Numbered from the stretch's first letter, positions 50,300 through 59,202 are shown. The stretch: 64,000 nucleotides of DNA from Gaiella sp038230035 (GCA_038230035.1 JBBRNX010000015.1:1-64000); one strand, 5' to 3'. Numbers and translations: made by a program. The notes: a model not told the origin generated them from the sequence alone.

Positions 50300-51025
50300 G
50301 TGGGAAACGATCATCGATTTTCCTCGCGAACTGCGCTCGTCACCGGTGCTGCGAGCGGCATCGGTGCGGCGACGGCGCGACGACTGCTCGCCGAGGGCGC
50401 ACAGGTCGCCGTTCTCGACCTCGTGGGCGGAGCACCAGAGGGTGCGCTCGGGCTCAGGGGAGACGTCTCCAAGTCGGCGGACGTCGTCGCCGCCGTCGAT
50501 CGTGCGGAAGCCGAGCTCGGACCGGTGGACATCCTCGTGTGTGCCGCCGGAGTCGGCGGTCTCTCGTTGCGCACGCAGGACGTATCGGACGAGGAGTGGC
50601 GTCGGGTGCTGGCGATCAACTGCGACGGCGTGTTCTGGTGCAACCGAGCACTCGCACCGCGGATGGCGAAGCGGGGCTACGGCCGCATCGTCAACGTGGC
50701 GTCGATCGCGGGCAAGGAGGGCAACCCGATGGCGACGGCCTACTCCGCGTCGAAGGCAGCGGTCATCGCCATGACGAAGGCGATCGGCAAGGACTTCGCG
50801 CGAACCGGGGTCGCCGTCAACTGCATCGCGCCGGCGGTGATCGAGACGCCGATGATCGACGACCTGTCCGAAGAGCACCTCGGCTACATGGTGGAGCGGA
50901 TCCCCATGGGCCGCATCGGCGCGCCGAGCGAGGTCGCGGCGCTGATCTGCTGGCTCGCGAGCGAGGAGTGCTCGTTCTCGACGGGCGCGACCTACGACAT
51001 CTCGGGCGGCAGGGCCGTCTACTGA
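50300..51025 (+). CDS. SDR-family oxidoreductase
   Basis: 241 residues from GTG 50300; an ATG at 50270 is also in frame. The nucleotide motif is TGAASGIG, then AAGVGG, catalytic VASIAG Ser and AYSASK, and the end GATYDISGGRAVY. An Asp after the second strand (VLDLVG) suggests NAD. It pairs with the FAH-family gene that follows by CTGA overlap, as in oxidative sugar-acid pathways where a dehydrogenase precedes a 2-keto-3-deoxy-acid dehydratase. Divergent from the diol dehydratase operon. Confidence 0.88.
   Translation: MGNDHRFSSRTALVTGAASGIGAATARRLLAEGAQVAVLDLVGGAPEGALGLRGDVSKSADVVAAVDRAEAELGPVDILVCAAGVGGLSLRTQDVSDEEWRRVLAINCDGVFWCNRALAPRMAKRGYGRIVNVASIAGKEGNPMATAYSASKAAVIAMTKAIGKDFARTGVAVNCIAPAVIETPMIDDLSEEHLGYMVERIPMGRIGAPSEVAALICWLASEECSFSTGATYDISGGRAVY
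50308..50319 (+). promoter_or_regulatory. Shared motif CGATCATCGATT between diol dehydratase and SDR genes
   Basis: The third copy of CGATNATCGATT, 37-48 bp upstream of the diol dehydratase small-subunit start. It overlaps the first codons of the SDR gene, so as an operator it would act mainly on the leftward genes. Copies at 22800 and 42271. Confidence 0.35.
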
Positions 51026-51849
51026 GCCGGCACGTCCGCTTTCGCTCACCGGCAGGAATCCACGAAGGCACGGTTGTCTCGGGCGCTACGGGACTTTGTG
51101 TTTCAGAAACACAAGGCGATCTGAGCATTCCAGTTCTCAATGCCGACACGCTTGCTCTGCCCGAGCCGTACGAGCTGCTGATGCCCATCGAGCCGCCGGA
51201 GGTGTGGTGCGCGGGCGTGACGTACGAGCGCAGCCGCAACGCGCGCATCGAGGAGTCGGGGAGCGACGTCTATGCGCGCGTGTACGACGCCGACCGGCCC
51301 GAGCTGTTCCTCAAGGACGCGCAGTGCCGCCGCACCGTCGGCCCCGGCCAACCGATAGGCATCCGCGCGGACTCGGCCTGGAACGTGCCGGAGCCGGAGA
51401 TGGGGCTCGTGCTCGGGGACGACCTCGACATCGTCGGCTACGTGATCGGCAACGACGTCTCGTCCCGCGACATCGAGGGAGCGAACCCGCTCTACATTCC
51501 GCAGGCCAAGGTGTTCGCCGGAGCATGTGCGCTCGGCCCCGCGGTCTACGTCCCGGACGACTGGGACGCGCCGCTCGAGCTGCGTCTGCGGATCGAGGAC
51601 GAAGGTGGTTCCGAGCTGTTCTCGGGAACCGTGTCGACTGCCGCGATGAAGCGTGGCTTTGCGGATCTCGTGTCGTGGCTCGTGCGTGACAACCCGGTGC
51701 CGCCGGGCAGCGTGCTCCTCACGGGAACCGGTCTCGTGCCGCCGGACGATTTCACGCTCCTTCCAGATCACGTGGTCGAGATCCACGTCGCCGAGATCGG
51801 CACGCTCCGAAATCCGGTCGTCCGCGCCGCAGATCTACTTCACGGGTAG
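51022..51849 (+). CDS. FAH-family protein, 2-keto-3-deoxy-sugar-acid dehydratase-like
   Basis: 275 residues. The conserved N-terminus LSRHVRFRSPAGIHEGTVV is open only back to a CTG that forms a CTGA overlap with the SDR stop; no ATG/GTG/TTG occurs before MPIEPPEVW. Motifs are VWCAGVTYERSRNARIEES, ADRPELFLKDAQ, WNVPEPEMGLVL (Glu-x-Glu metal site) and GNDVSSRDIEGANPLYIPQA. These resemble 2-keto-3-deoxy-arabinonate dehydratases of the FAH superfamily more than fumarylacetoacetase itself. A likely product is a 2-oxo semialdehyde, which an ALDH such as that at 55808 could oxidise (inference). The 3' end overlaps the convergent LigD gene by 15 bp. Confidence 0.82.
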   Translation: MSRHVRFRSPAGIHEGTVVSGATGLCVSETQGDLSIPVLNADTLALPEPYELLMPIEPPEVWCAGVTYERSRNARIEESGSDVYARVYDADRPELFLKDAQCRRTVGPGQPIGIRADSAWNVPEPEMGLVLGDDLDIVGYVIGNDVSSRDIEGANPLYIPQAKVFAGACALGPAVYVPDDWDAPLELRLRIEDEGGSELFSGTVSTAAMKRGFADLVSWLVRDNPVPPGSVLLTGTGLVPPDDFTLLPDHVVEIHVAEIGTLRNPVVRAADLLHG

Positions 51850-54165
51850 GCGCTGCGGCTCGTCCAGGACGGGTCGGAACAGGTCGCCGTGCCGGCGGAT
51901 CCGTTCGAGGACGACGTCCATCGTGAAGGCGAGCGGGTCGAGCTTCGCGTTGACCTCGCGCCAGAGGAGCGGGGTCGAGACCGGTGCGCCGGGGCCAGGC
52001 CGCACGGAGTAGGCCGATGCGATCGTCTTGCCCTGGCCGTTCTGATTCGCGTCGATCAAGACGCCACGCCGCTGCGACTTGACCCACTTCGTGGTCGCGA
52101 GGCCAGGGTGCGACTGTGCAATCGCATCCGCGACGACGGCGGCGAGGTCGCGCGTCTGCGCGTAGGTGTAGCGCCGCTCGATCGGCACGAGGACGTGGAT
52201 CCCGTCCGAGCCGCTCGTCTTCGGGTACGAGCGGAGATCGATCCCGTCGAGCGCCCGCTTCACGAGGAGCGCGACCTCCACCGTCTCGGCGAAGCCGACG
52301 TCGGCGGACGGGTCGAGGTCGAAGAGCACGAAGTCCGGCCGCTCCGGGCGATCCACCCGTGAGTACCACGCGTTCATGTCGATGCAGCCCATGTTCGCCA
52401 TCCACAAGAGCGCGAGCTCGTCGTTGACGATCGGCATGCGGATCGTCCTCGTCTCGCGGGGCTTCGCGCGGGTCGTGACCTCGGTTGTGAACGTCGGAAT
52501 CCACTCCGGCATGTGGTTCGGCGCATCTTTCTGGAAGAAGACCTTGCCCTCGGTCCCGTCCGGGTAGCGGCGCATCGTGAACGGCCGCTTCCGCAGATGC
52601 GGGACGAGCACAGGCGCCACCGCTTCGTAGTAGGCGAGCAGGTCGCCCTTTGTGATCCCGGTCGCGGGCCAGAAGACCTTGTCGAGGTTCGTCAGGCGGA
52701 GGGTCTTCGTGCCACGCCGGCGCTCGTCTGTGAGCGGACGCTCACGGTGGACGGCCGGCGCCGGCTTGTCGTCACGGAGACCCTGGAACGACGGTGCCCG
52801 CAGGTGGCCGTCGTGCGTCCACTCGGCAAACTCGACCTCGCACACGAGCCGCGGCTCGACCCACACGACGTCGCCCTTCCTGATCTTCGGCATCTTCGGC
52901 TCGACAGGGAACGGCGTCGTCGGCCGCTCGAGGGGAGCAAGTCGTTGCGCGAGATCGCCGATCACGGCGTCGCTGAAACCGGTGCCGCAGTTGCCGACGT
53001 AGACGAGCTCGCTCCCCTTGCGGACACCGAGGACGAGCGCGCCGAACTGTGCAGAGCGCCGACCCTGGCCGCGTGTCCAGCCGCAGATGACGAACTCCTG
53101 CCGCTCGTGGGTCTTCACCTTCAGCCAATTGTGGCTGCGCTTGCCGGGGGTGTACGGCGACTCCGTCCGCTTCGCCATCACGCCTTCGAGGCCCTGCTCG
53201 CGGACGGCGCGCAGCAGTGCCACGCCGTCGTCGAACGACTCGGAGAAACGCAGCGACGACTGCGTCCCGCTGACCAGGCGTTCGAGAAGCTCACGCCGTT
53301 CACGCAGTGGCAGCTCGAGCGTCGAATGCCCGTCGAGCTCGAGCAGGTCGAACAGCGCATAGACGATCGGCGTCTGGGGTCGTCCCAGCTGCATCGCCGA
53401 GAAGCTCGGCCGGCCGGCATCGTCGAGGGCGCAGATCTCGCCGTCGACGATCAGGGTGCGGGTACCGGCGGCATCGGCGAGGTCGGCCGCGACCCGCGGA
53501 AACCGATCCGTCAGGTCTTTGCCGTTGCGGCTCACGAGTTGTGCGCGGCCATTCTCGACGGCGCCGATCGCCCGGTAGCCGTCCCATTTGAGCTCGAACT
53601 GCCACCCGTCGACGGGCGGGATCCCGCGCCCGAGCGACGCGAGCATCGGCTTGGGCGGGGCTCCCCGTTTCTTGGCCGGCGACGGCTCGCGCTTGCGCAG
53701 GAGCAGCCAGTTCTTCTCCTGGCCGGAGAGCCGCGCCGGCACGAGCGTCCATAACCCTTCGAGCCTTTGCCCGTGGAGGCGAACGGTGAGGCCGCCGTCG
53801 GGCTTGTCCTCGACGAGCTCGTACGTTCCCGTGTCCCAGATCTCGACGGTGCCGGCGCCGTAGTTCCCGGCCGGGATCTCGCCCTCGAACGTCCCGTACG
53901 ACAGCGGATGATCCTCGACGTGCACCGCGAGATGCTGCTGGCCGGGCTCTAGCGGGACGCCCTTCGGAACCGCCCACGACGCGAGCACGCCGTCCCGCTC
54001 CAACCGGAAGTCGTAGTGCAGGCTGCGCGCGGCGTGCCGCTGCACGACGAAGATCGGCGCGGCGGCACCGGCCGGGGAGTCGAAGGGCTCGGGCGTCGAC
54101 GCTGCGCGCCGCTTGCGGCGGTACTCGCCCAGCTGGTCCGAGCCTGGTGAGTCGGCCCGCGCCAC
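51835..54165 (-). CDS. ligD: Multidomain DNA ligase D (phosphoesterase-ligase-polymerase)
   Basis: A 776-residue NHEJ enzyme. Domain order is phosphoesterase (residues ~35-160; H50-Y-D52 in ARSLHYDFRLE and H86 in EDHPLSYGTF), ATP-dependent ligase (~170-455; adenylated Lys193 in FELKWDGYRA, then IVDGEICALD, GLEGVMAKR, WLKVKT) and archaeo-eukaryotic-primase-type polymerase (~490-776; LTNLDKVFWP, FDLDPSADVGF, KTSGSDGIHVLVP). This PE-Lig-Pol order is that of Pseudomonas LigD and differs from mycobacterial Pol-PE-Lig. It acts with Ku, encoded just upstream 13 bp away, in repair of double-strand breaks. Confidence 0.95.
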   Translation of the reverse strand: MARADSPGSDQLGEYRRKRRAASTPEPFDSPAGAAAPIFVVQRHAARSLHYDFRLERDGVLASWAVPKGVPLEPGQQHLAVHVEDHPLSYGTFEGEIPAGNYGAGTVEIWDTGTYELVEDKPDGGLTVRLHGQRLEGLWTLVPARLSGQEKNWLLLRKREPSPAKKRGAPPKPMLASLGRGIPPVDGWQFELKWDGYRAIGAVENGRAQLVSRNGKDLTDRFPRVAADLADAAGTRTLIVDGEICALDDAGRPSFSAMQLGRPQTPIVYALFDLLELDGHSTLELPLRERRELLERLVSGTQSSLRFSESFDDGVALLRAVREQGLEGVMAKRTESPYTPGKRSHNWLKVKTHERQEFVICGWTRGQGRRSAQFGALVLGVRKGSELVYVGNCGTGFSDAVIGDLAQRLAPLERPTTPFPVEPKMPKIRKGDVVWVEPRLVCEVEFAEWTHDGHLRAPSFQGLRDDKPAPAVHRERPLTDERRRGTKTLRLTNLDKVFWPATGITKGDLLAYYEAVAPVLVPHLRKRPFTMRRYPDGTEGKVFFQKDAPNHMPEWIPTFTTEVTTRAKPRETRTIRMPIVNDELALLWMANMGCIDMNAWYSRVDRPERPDFVLFDLDPSADVGFAETVEVALLVKRALDGIDLRSYPKTSGSDGIHVLVPIERRYTYAQTRDLAAVVADAIAQSHPGLATTKWVKSQRRGVLIDANQNGQGKTIASAYSVRPGPGAPVSTPLLWREVNAKLDPLAFTMDVVLERIRRHGDLFRPVLDEPQRLPVK

Positions 54166-54178
54166 GGACGACGTGCCG

Positions 54179-55084
54179 CTAGCTGAGCGCCGCGACGAGC
54201 TCGGCCTTCGTCATCTGCGAGTAGCCGGTGAGGCCCGACTCTTTCGCGCGCTTTGCGAGTGCGGCCTTCGAGAGCGACGGCAAGTCCTCGTCGCGCGTCT
54301 TGCCGCGGCTCGGCTTCCCCTGGTGCGCGTCGAGGCTCGCCCGCAGCGCCTCCATCAGATCGGGCACGCGTGTCTCGGGTTCCACCTCCACCTTGACCGG
54401 GCCGCCCTTTTGCTTGGCCTTGATCACGGTGAGCAGCGCGTCGCGGTAGACGTCGTGGTACTTCTCCGGCTCGAATGGGCCTGTGAAGCGCTCGATCAGC
54501 TCCGTCGCCATCTCGAGCTCGCGTTTGCCGACCGCCATGTCGCCTGCGGCAGGAATCCCCTCGGTCGTTCTGATCTCGTCGGCGAAGAACATCTTCGAGA
54601 GCGTCAGGACGTTGTCGCGAACGCGCAGGCAGCCGAGGTGCTGCTTCTTGCGCATCACGTAGGTCGCGATTCCCGCGAGCCCGGCGTTCTTCATCGCCGT
54701 CGTCAGCAGGGCGTAGACCTTCTCGGCGCCCTCGGCAGGCCCGAGGTAGTAGGTGCGCTCGAAGTAGATCGGGTCGATCTCGCTGTACGGCACGAAGTCG
54801 GCCAGGTCGATCGTGCGTTCGAGCGGCCCGGCGGCACGCGCGAAGTCGTCGTCGTCGAGATACACGTACTCGCCCTTCGACACCTCATAGGCCGTGCTGA
54901 TCTCGCTGTCGGGGACGCTCACGCCCTCGTCCTTGCAGATCTTCTCGTAGCCGATCCGGCTGCCGTCCTTCACGTGGAGGAGGTTGAAGCGGAGATCCTT
55001 CTCGTCGATCGCGCTGTACATGCGGATCGGCACGTTCACCAACCCGAACGTGATCGCCCCCGACCAGATTGCTCTTACCGCCAT
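54179..55084 (-). CDS. ku: Ku homodimer end-binding protein
   Basis: 301 residues: MAVRAIWSGAITFGLVNVPI, the invariant bacterial Ku start, then FNLLHVKDGSRIGYEKIC, KQHLGCLRVRDNVLTLSKMF and ELIERFTGPFEPEKYHDVY. After the ring-forming core, a linker of basic and polar residues leads to a C-terminal SAP-like segment (LSKAALAKRAKESGLTGYSQ). It binds DNA ends and recruits LigD. It is first in a two-gene leftward operon. A degraded second Ku fragment lies at 59943-60040. Confidence 0.95.
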   Translation of the reverse strand: MAVRAIWSGAITFGLVNVPIRMYSAIDEKDLRFNLLHVKDGSRIGYEKICKDEGVSVPDSEISTAYEVSKGEYVYLDDDDFARAAGPLERTIDLADFVPYSEIDPIYFERTYYLGPAEGAEKVYALLTTAMKNAGLAGIATYVMRKKQHLGCLRVRDNVLTLSKMFFADEIRTTEGIPAAGDMAVGKRELEMATELIERFTGPFEPEKYHDVYRDALLTVIKAKQKGGPVKVEVEPETRVPDLMEALRASLDAHQGKPSRGKTRDEDLPSLSKAALAKRAKESGLTGYSQMTKAELVAALS

Positions 55085-55191
55085 CTCAGCTCCTCTTTCC
55101 CGTTACGGCTGTTTTCACACGAGCGCGAGGTCACAGAGTACGAGACGGGCGGCGGGATTCCTACACTGTGCGCCTGACCGACCGTGCGGCT

Positions 55192-55205
55192 GGCCGCCGG
55201 CGGCC
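55192..55205. promoter_or_regulatory. 14-bp GC palindrome just upstream of crcB
   Basis: GGCCGCCGGCGGCC is a perfect palindrome ending 23 bases before the crcB start and just before its AAAGGAG. It may form a small hairpin at the leader or be an operator. I looked for a fluoride riboswitch here and could not recognise one. Confidence 0.35.
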
Positions 55206-55228
55206 GCCTACGACAAAGGAGCTTCTGC

Positions 55229-55603
55229 GTGCCACTTGTTTTTGCAGTCGGGCTCGGGGGAGCATTCGGCGCCGTCTCTCGTTACAGCCTCGACCGGTTC
55301 GTCGAGCACCGCGTCGATTCGGCGTTCCCCTGGGCCACGTTCGTCATCAACGTCAGCGGCTGCTTCGCGGTCGGGTTCCTGATTGCAGCCGTCGTCGACC
55401 GCCATCGCGCGCCGCAGTGGCTGAAGGTGGGCTTGACCGTCGGCTTCTGCGGCGGCTACACGACGTTCTCGACCTTCGCGCAGGAGTCTCTGGATCTGAT
55501 CGAGGCCCGCAACCTCGCGCTCGTGCTTGCGAGCATCACGGCGAGCGTCGTGCTGGGCGTTCTGGCTGTGTTCGTCGGCATCAGGGTCGGCCGGCTCGTC
55601 TAA
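55229..55603 (+). CDS. crcB: CrcB/Fluc fluoride channel
   Basis: 124 residues from GTG 55229, with AAAGGAG upstream. Four membrane segments are visible: PLVFAVGLGGAFGAVSRYSL with the GGxxGAxxRY motif, FPWATFVINVSGCFAVGFL with the polar-track Asn, LTVGFCGGYTTFSTFAQES with the Phe box and TTFSTF, and ASVVLGVLAVFVGIRVG. It exports fluoride as a dual-topology dimer. A single copy is usual when symmetrical. Its last 61 bp are duplicated at 62742. Confidence 0.93.
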   Translation: MPLVFAVGLGGAFGAVSRYSLDRFVEHRVDSAFPWATFVINVSGCFAVGFLIAAVVDRHRAPQWLKVGLTVGFCGGYTTFSTFAQESLDLIEARNLALVLASITASVVLGVLAVFVGIRVGRLV

Positions 55604-55807
55604 TCACGAACTCGTAAGAGCTACGGGCCAAATCCGGAAGCCGCCTTTTCCTACCAGCAGCGCGAGCCCGGCGGCAACGGTGAAGGAGACGCGTAAAAAA
55701 CTTGGCGAGGCGCGGCCCGGCGCGTGACCCTTCAGTGCGACGTTAGGGTTCGGGTTTCTGCTGTCCGCGGGTGTGCGCGCCAGCGATCGACTCGAAGGAG
55801 AGAACGG

Positions 55808-57265
55808 GTGACCGACGCGAGCGCGCCTACGAGGAACTTCATCGGCGGCGAATGGGTCCTGAGCTCCTCCGGCGAGACCTACGAGAAGCGCAACCCGTGG
55901 CGGCCGTCGATCGTCACCGGCACGTTCGCGGCGTCTGATGCGCGCGATGCGAGCGCGGCGGTCGACGCGGCGCTGGCCGCGTTCCGCGGCTGGGCAAGCT
56001 TGCCGGCGCCGCAGCGGGCCGAGTTCTTCCTCCGCGCAGCCGCCGTGCTCGAAGCCCGTGTCGAGCAGATCGCACATGACATGACGGCAGAGATGGGAAA
56101 GCCGTTGCGCGAAGCGCGGCTGGAAGCCGCGCGCGCTGCAGCGATCCTCCGGTACTCGGCGGGTGAGGCGTTCCGGCCGGCAGGTGAGGTGTACGAGCCG
56201 TCCGTTGCGAACCAGACGCTCTACACGCGGCGGCGACCGCTCGGCGTCGTCGGGTTGATCACACCGTGGAACTTCCCGATCGCGATCCCGATCTGGAAGC
56301 TCGCGCCGGCTCTGATCCACGGAAACACAGTCGTATTGAAGCTCGGCTACGAAGCGCCTCGGACGGGGCTGCATATCGCGGAATGCTTCGCCGAGGCCGG
56401 GTTGCCGCCGGGCGTGCTCAACGTCATCACCGGCGCGGGCTCGAAGGCCGGAGCCGAGCTCGTCTCGAACCCCGCGGTGCGCGCGATCTCCTTCACAGGC
56501 TCGGTCGCGGTCGGACAAGCGGTCCGGAACGAGGCGACCGCACGGAACTGCCGCGTTCAGCTCGAGCTCGGTGGGCAGAACCCGTTGATCGTGATGGCGG
56601 ACGCCGAGCTCGATCGTGCGGTCGAGGCCGCATTTGCTGGCGCGTTCTGGTCAGCCGGGCAGAAATGCACTGCATCGCGCCGGCTGATCGTCCAAGAGTC
56701 CGTCTACGACGCGTTTCGCGAGAAGCTGCTCGCCCGCGTCGCCGCCGCCAAGATCGGTGACCCGGCCGATCCGACAACCGAGGTCGGTCCAGTTGTCAAC
56801 GAGGGGCCGCTGGAGGAGATCCTCGCCGCGATCGAACGCGGCAAGTCCGAAGGCGGCACCGTCGCGGCCGGCGGTGTGCGGGCCGATGACGAGGGCTACC
56901 TGATCGCGCCGACGGTCTTCGAGAATGTCGCGGACGACGCGTTCCTCGCGTGCGAGGAGGTATTCGGCCCGGTCGCGTCGCTCTATCGCTTCTCGACGCT
57001 TGACGAGGCGCTCCAACGGGCGAACGCGGTGACGTTCGGCCTCTCCGCCGCGATCTTCACGCGTGATCTGCATGCGACGCAGCGCTTCGCGAACGAGCTG
57101 CAGGCGGGGATCCTCCACGTCAACTCGCAGACCGCCGGCGCCGACGTCCATGTCCCGTTCGGCGGTCTGAAGGGCTCGGCCTGGGGCCCGCACGAACAGG
57201 GGCGAGCGGCGATGGAGTTCTATACGGAGACGGTCACCGTCTATCAGGACGCGCCGCTTGCCTGA
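55808..57265 (+). CDS. Aldehyde dehydrogenase
   Basis: 485 residues from GTG 55808 (RBS GGAGAG). It has FTGSVAVGQ, general base Glu254 in LELGGQNP and nucleophile Cys287 in AGQKCTASR. The sequence style (RRRPLGVVGLITPWNFPIAI, VLKLGYEAPRTGLHIAECF) resembles 2-oxoglutarate-semialdehyde and related dehydrogenases of sugar-acid catabolism, which would suit the FAH-family dehydratase-like gene at 51022; this is inference. Its end overlaps the broken epimerase gene by 8 bp. Confidence 0.9.
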   Translation: MTDASAPTRNFIGGEWVLSSSGETYEKRNPWRPSIVTGTFAASDARDASAAVDAALAAFRGWASLPAPQRAEFFLRAAAVLEARVEQIAHDMTAEMGKPLREARLEAARAAAILRYSAGEAFRPAGEVYEPSVANQTLYTRRRPLGVVGLITPWNFPIAIPIWKLAPALIHGNTVVLKLGYEAPRTGLHIAECFAEAGLPPGVLNVITGAGSKAGAELVSNPAVRAISFTGSVAVGQAVRNEATARNCRVQLELGGQNPLIVMADAELDRAVEAAFAGAFWSAGQKCTASRRLIVQESVYDAFREKLLARVAAAKIGDPADPTTEVGPVVNEGPLEEILAAIERGKSEGGTVAAGGVRADDEGYLIAPTVFENVADDAFLACEEVFGPVASLYRFSTLDEALQRANAVTFGLSAAIFTRDLHATQRFANELQAGILHVNSQTAGADVHVPFGGLKGSAWGPHEQGRAAMEFYTETVTVYQDAPLA

Positions 57266-58012
57266 GCGCACCCTCGTCACGGGCGTACTGGGCTGTCTAG
57301 GGGCGTGGACGGCACGAGCGCTCCTCGATGGAGGTGTCGAGGTCGTCGGCCTCGACCTCGGCGATGCCGCGCATCGGCTCGACCTCGTGCTCGGCGACGA
57401 CGTTGGTCGGGTCACGGTCGTGCGGGGTGACATCACGGATCGGGCTGCTCTCGACCGTGTGCTCGACGAGCATGCGATCACGCGGGTCGTCCATCTCGCC
57501 GCGCTCCAGGTGCCGTTCTGCCGGGAGAATCCGGTGCTCGGGGCTCGCGTCAACGTGTCAAGCTTGCGAACGAGGGGAATGCGCGCATCGCCTGGGCCGA
57601 GGCCGGCGTGCCGTCGATCGCGATCCGCCCCTACGTGGTCTACTGGCCCGGACGCGACAAGGGCCTTACGTCGGGACCGACGCTCGCAATGGCCGCGGCC
57701 GTCCGGGGCGAGGCCTTCACCATCGGCTACGGCGGCGTTGCCCAGTACGACTATGCGCCCGACGTCGGGATAGCCTTCGCGCGTGCGGCCGAGGCGGTGC
57801 GCGACGGCGCGATGGTCGCCAACTTCCCGGGCGTCGTCGCGTCGATGCACGAGGTCGTCGAGGCGATCGAGGCGGCGATCCCGGCGGCAACAGCGCGGAT
57901 CGACTGGGCCGACGTCATGCTGCCGTTCCCCGCGGAGCTCCTCGAGCCGCTGCCGAAGGCGACGCTGGCAGATGGCGTGGCGGCGACGATCGACCGCTTC
58001 CAACGTCTCTAG
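57258..58012 (+). pseudogene. NAD-dependent epimerase/dehydratase with internal deletion
   Basis: An extended-SDR gene. The N-terminal part (TLVTGVLGCLGAWTARALLD, VVGLDLGD, VVHLAALQVPFCRENPVLGA) is intact to ~57553. A different frame then resumes with VKLANEGNARIAWAEAGVPS and IAIRPYVVYWPGRDKGLTSG and runs to RFQRL at 58012. Between them the strand with the catalytic Ser and most of the YxxxK helix is missing, an estimated 50-70 residues. The junction contains a repeated GTCAA (57549 and 57557), suggesting short-homology deletion. The TAG shares bases with the convergent MFS stop (CTAG). Confidence 0.8.
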
Positions 58013-59202
58013 CGCTGGCGCGAGGGGAGCGCTAGTAGGACAAAGAACTGCAGCACCAGCAGCCCTGCGGCGACCCAGAGGACGGCGTCGAACGACTGCG
58101 TCGAGTCCCGGATCGCGCCGAGCACGAACGGTGAGATGGCAGCGATCACGTATCCGATGCCGAGCATCATCGCAACGAGCGCACCGACTCGGTCGGGCCG
58201 ATCCTCGAGGTCGAGCGGCACGGTCATAACCAGCGCGAACATTCCGCCCTGCGCGATCCCGGCAACCGTTGCCCAACCGAAGGCAAATCCGGGAACGGCT
58301 ACGAGCCCAGTGGCGCCGATGATGAACAGTCCGCTCATCGACAGCAGCCACCTGCGCCGGCGGTTGTGCCGGTCCGAGAGCCAGGGCACGACGAACGACG
58401 AGGCAATCGCGGCCATGTTCATGACAGCGAGCAGGAAGCCGGCCTTGCCGTCGCTCCAGCCGCGTTCGCCATAGGCGTCGGGGAGCCAGGCGTTCAGGCC
58501 GTAGAACGCAGCGCCCATCAAGCCGAAACAGGCTACGAGCAGCCAGGCGGTGCTGCTCCCCCAGGGGAGATGCGGGACCGAGGCTGGCGGTCGTTCGTGA
58601 GGCTCCTCGCCTCGTGTGAGCGCGACCCATGCGACGAGCGAGAGAACGGCGAAAGCAGAGAGCGCGATCAGCGAGCCGCGCCAGCCACCGAGGAAGGCGG
58701 CGAGCGGCACTGCGAGGGCTGCTGCTGCTCCCGATCCGGCCTGGATTCCCGTCGTGTAGACGCCGGTGCCGGTTGCCGGGCGCTTCGCGAAGCGCTCCTT
58801 GACCGCGATCGGTGCGAGAGCGTTCCCGATCCCCATGCCGATGCCGACGGGCAGCGTCAGCACGACGACCGACCATGCTGCAGGCCCGAGTGCGCGGATG
58901 ATCCCGAAGCTGCCGATCAGCGTGAGGCCGAGCGTCATCGCATGACGGGTGCCGATGCGAGCAGCGAGGTACGCGCCGAGTGGCGCGAACAATCCCATGC
59001 ACAGCACGGGGATCGTCCCGAGTAGCCCGGCGACAGCGTGCGAGCTCCCGAGGTCGTCCTGGATCGACGGGATCAGCGGCCCGACTCCGACGATCTGAGG
59101 GCGGAGGGCCAGCGCCGCGACGAAGAGTGCGCCGAGCATCGATGCCTCGCGATGGTGGCCGGCGGGAAGAAGCAGCCGTGGTGCCTCCGCGTCGACGACC
59201 AT
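58009..59202 (-). CDS. MFS transporter of the CynX/NimT (cyanate-permease-like) group
   Basis: 397 residues with twelve hydrophobic segments. ALRPQIVGVGPLIPSIQDDL near the start and GLFAPLGAYLAARIGTRHAM are typical of the CynX/NimT group, which transports small anions or 2-nitroimidazole. The soluble middle loop LTRGEEPHERPPASVPHL is charged. It converges on the epimerase pseudogene. The substrate is unknown. Confidence 0.88.
   Translation of the reverse strand: MVVDAEAPRLLLPAGHHREASMLGALFVAALALRPQIVGVGPLIPSIQDDLGSSHAVAGLLGTIPVLCMGLFAPLGAYLAARIGTRHAMTLGLTLIGSFGIIRALGPAAWSVVVLTLPVGIGMGIGNALAPIAVKERFAKRPATGTGVYTTGIQAGSGAAAALAVPLAAFLGGWRGSLIALSAFAVLSLVAWVALTRGEEPHERPPASVPHLPWGSSTAWLLVACFGLMGAAFYGLNAWLPDAYGERGWSDGKAGFLLAVMNMAAIASSFVVPWLSDRHNRRRRWLLSMSGLFIIGATGLVAVPGFAFGWATVAGIAQGGMFALVMTVPLDLEDRPDRVGALVAMMLGIGYVIAAISPFVLGAIRDSTQSFDAVLWVAAGLLVLQFFVLLALPSRQR

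Noticed and set aside
55085..55228. Fluoride riboswitch upstream of crcB
   Set aside because: I could not match the conserved core of the fluoride aptamer. Only a 14-bp GC palindrome is visible.
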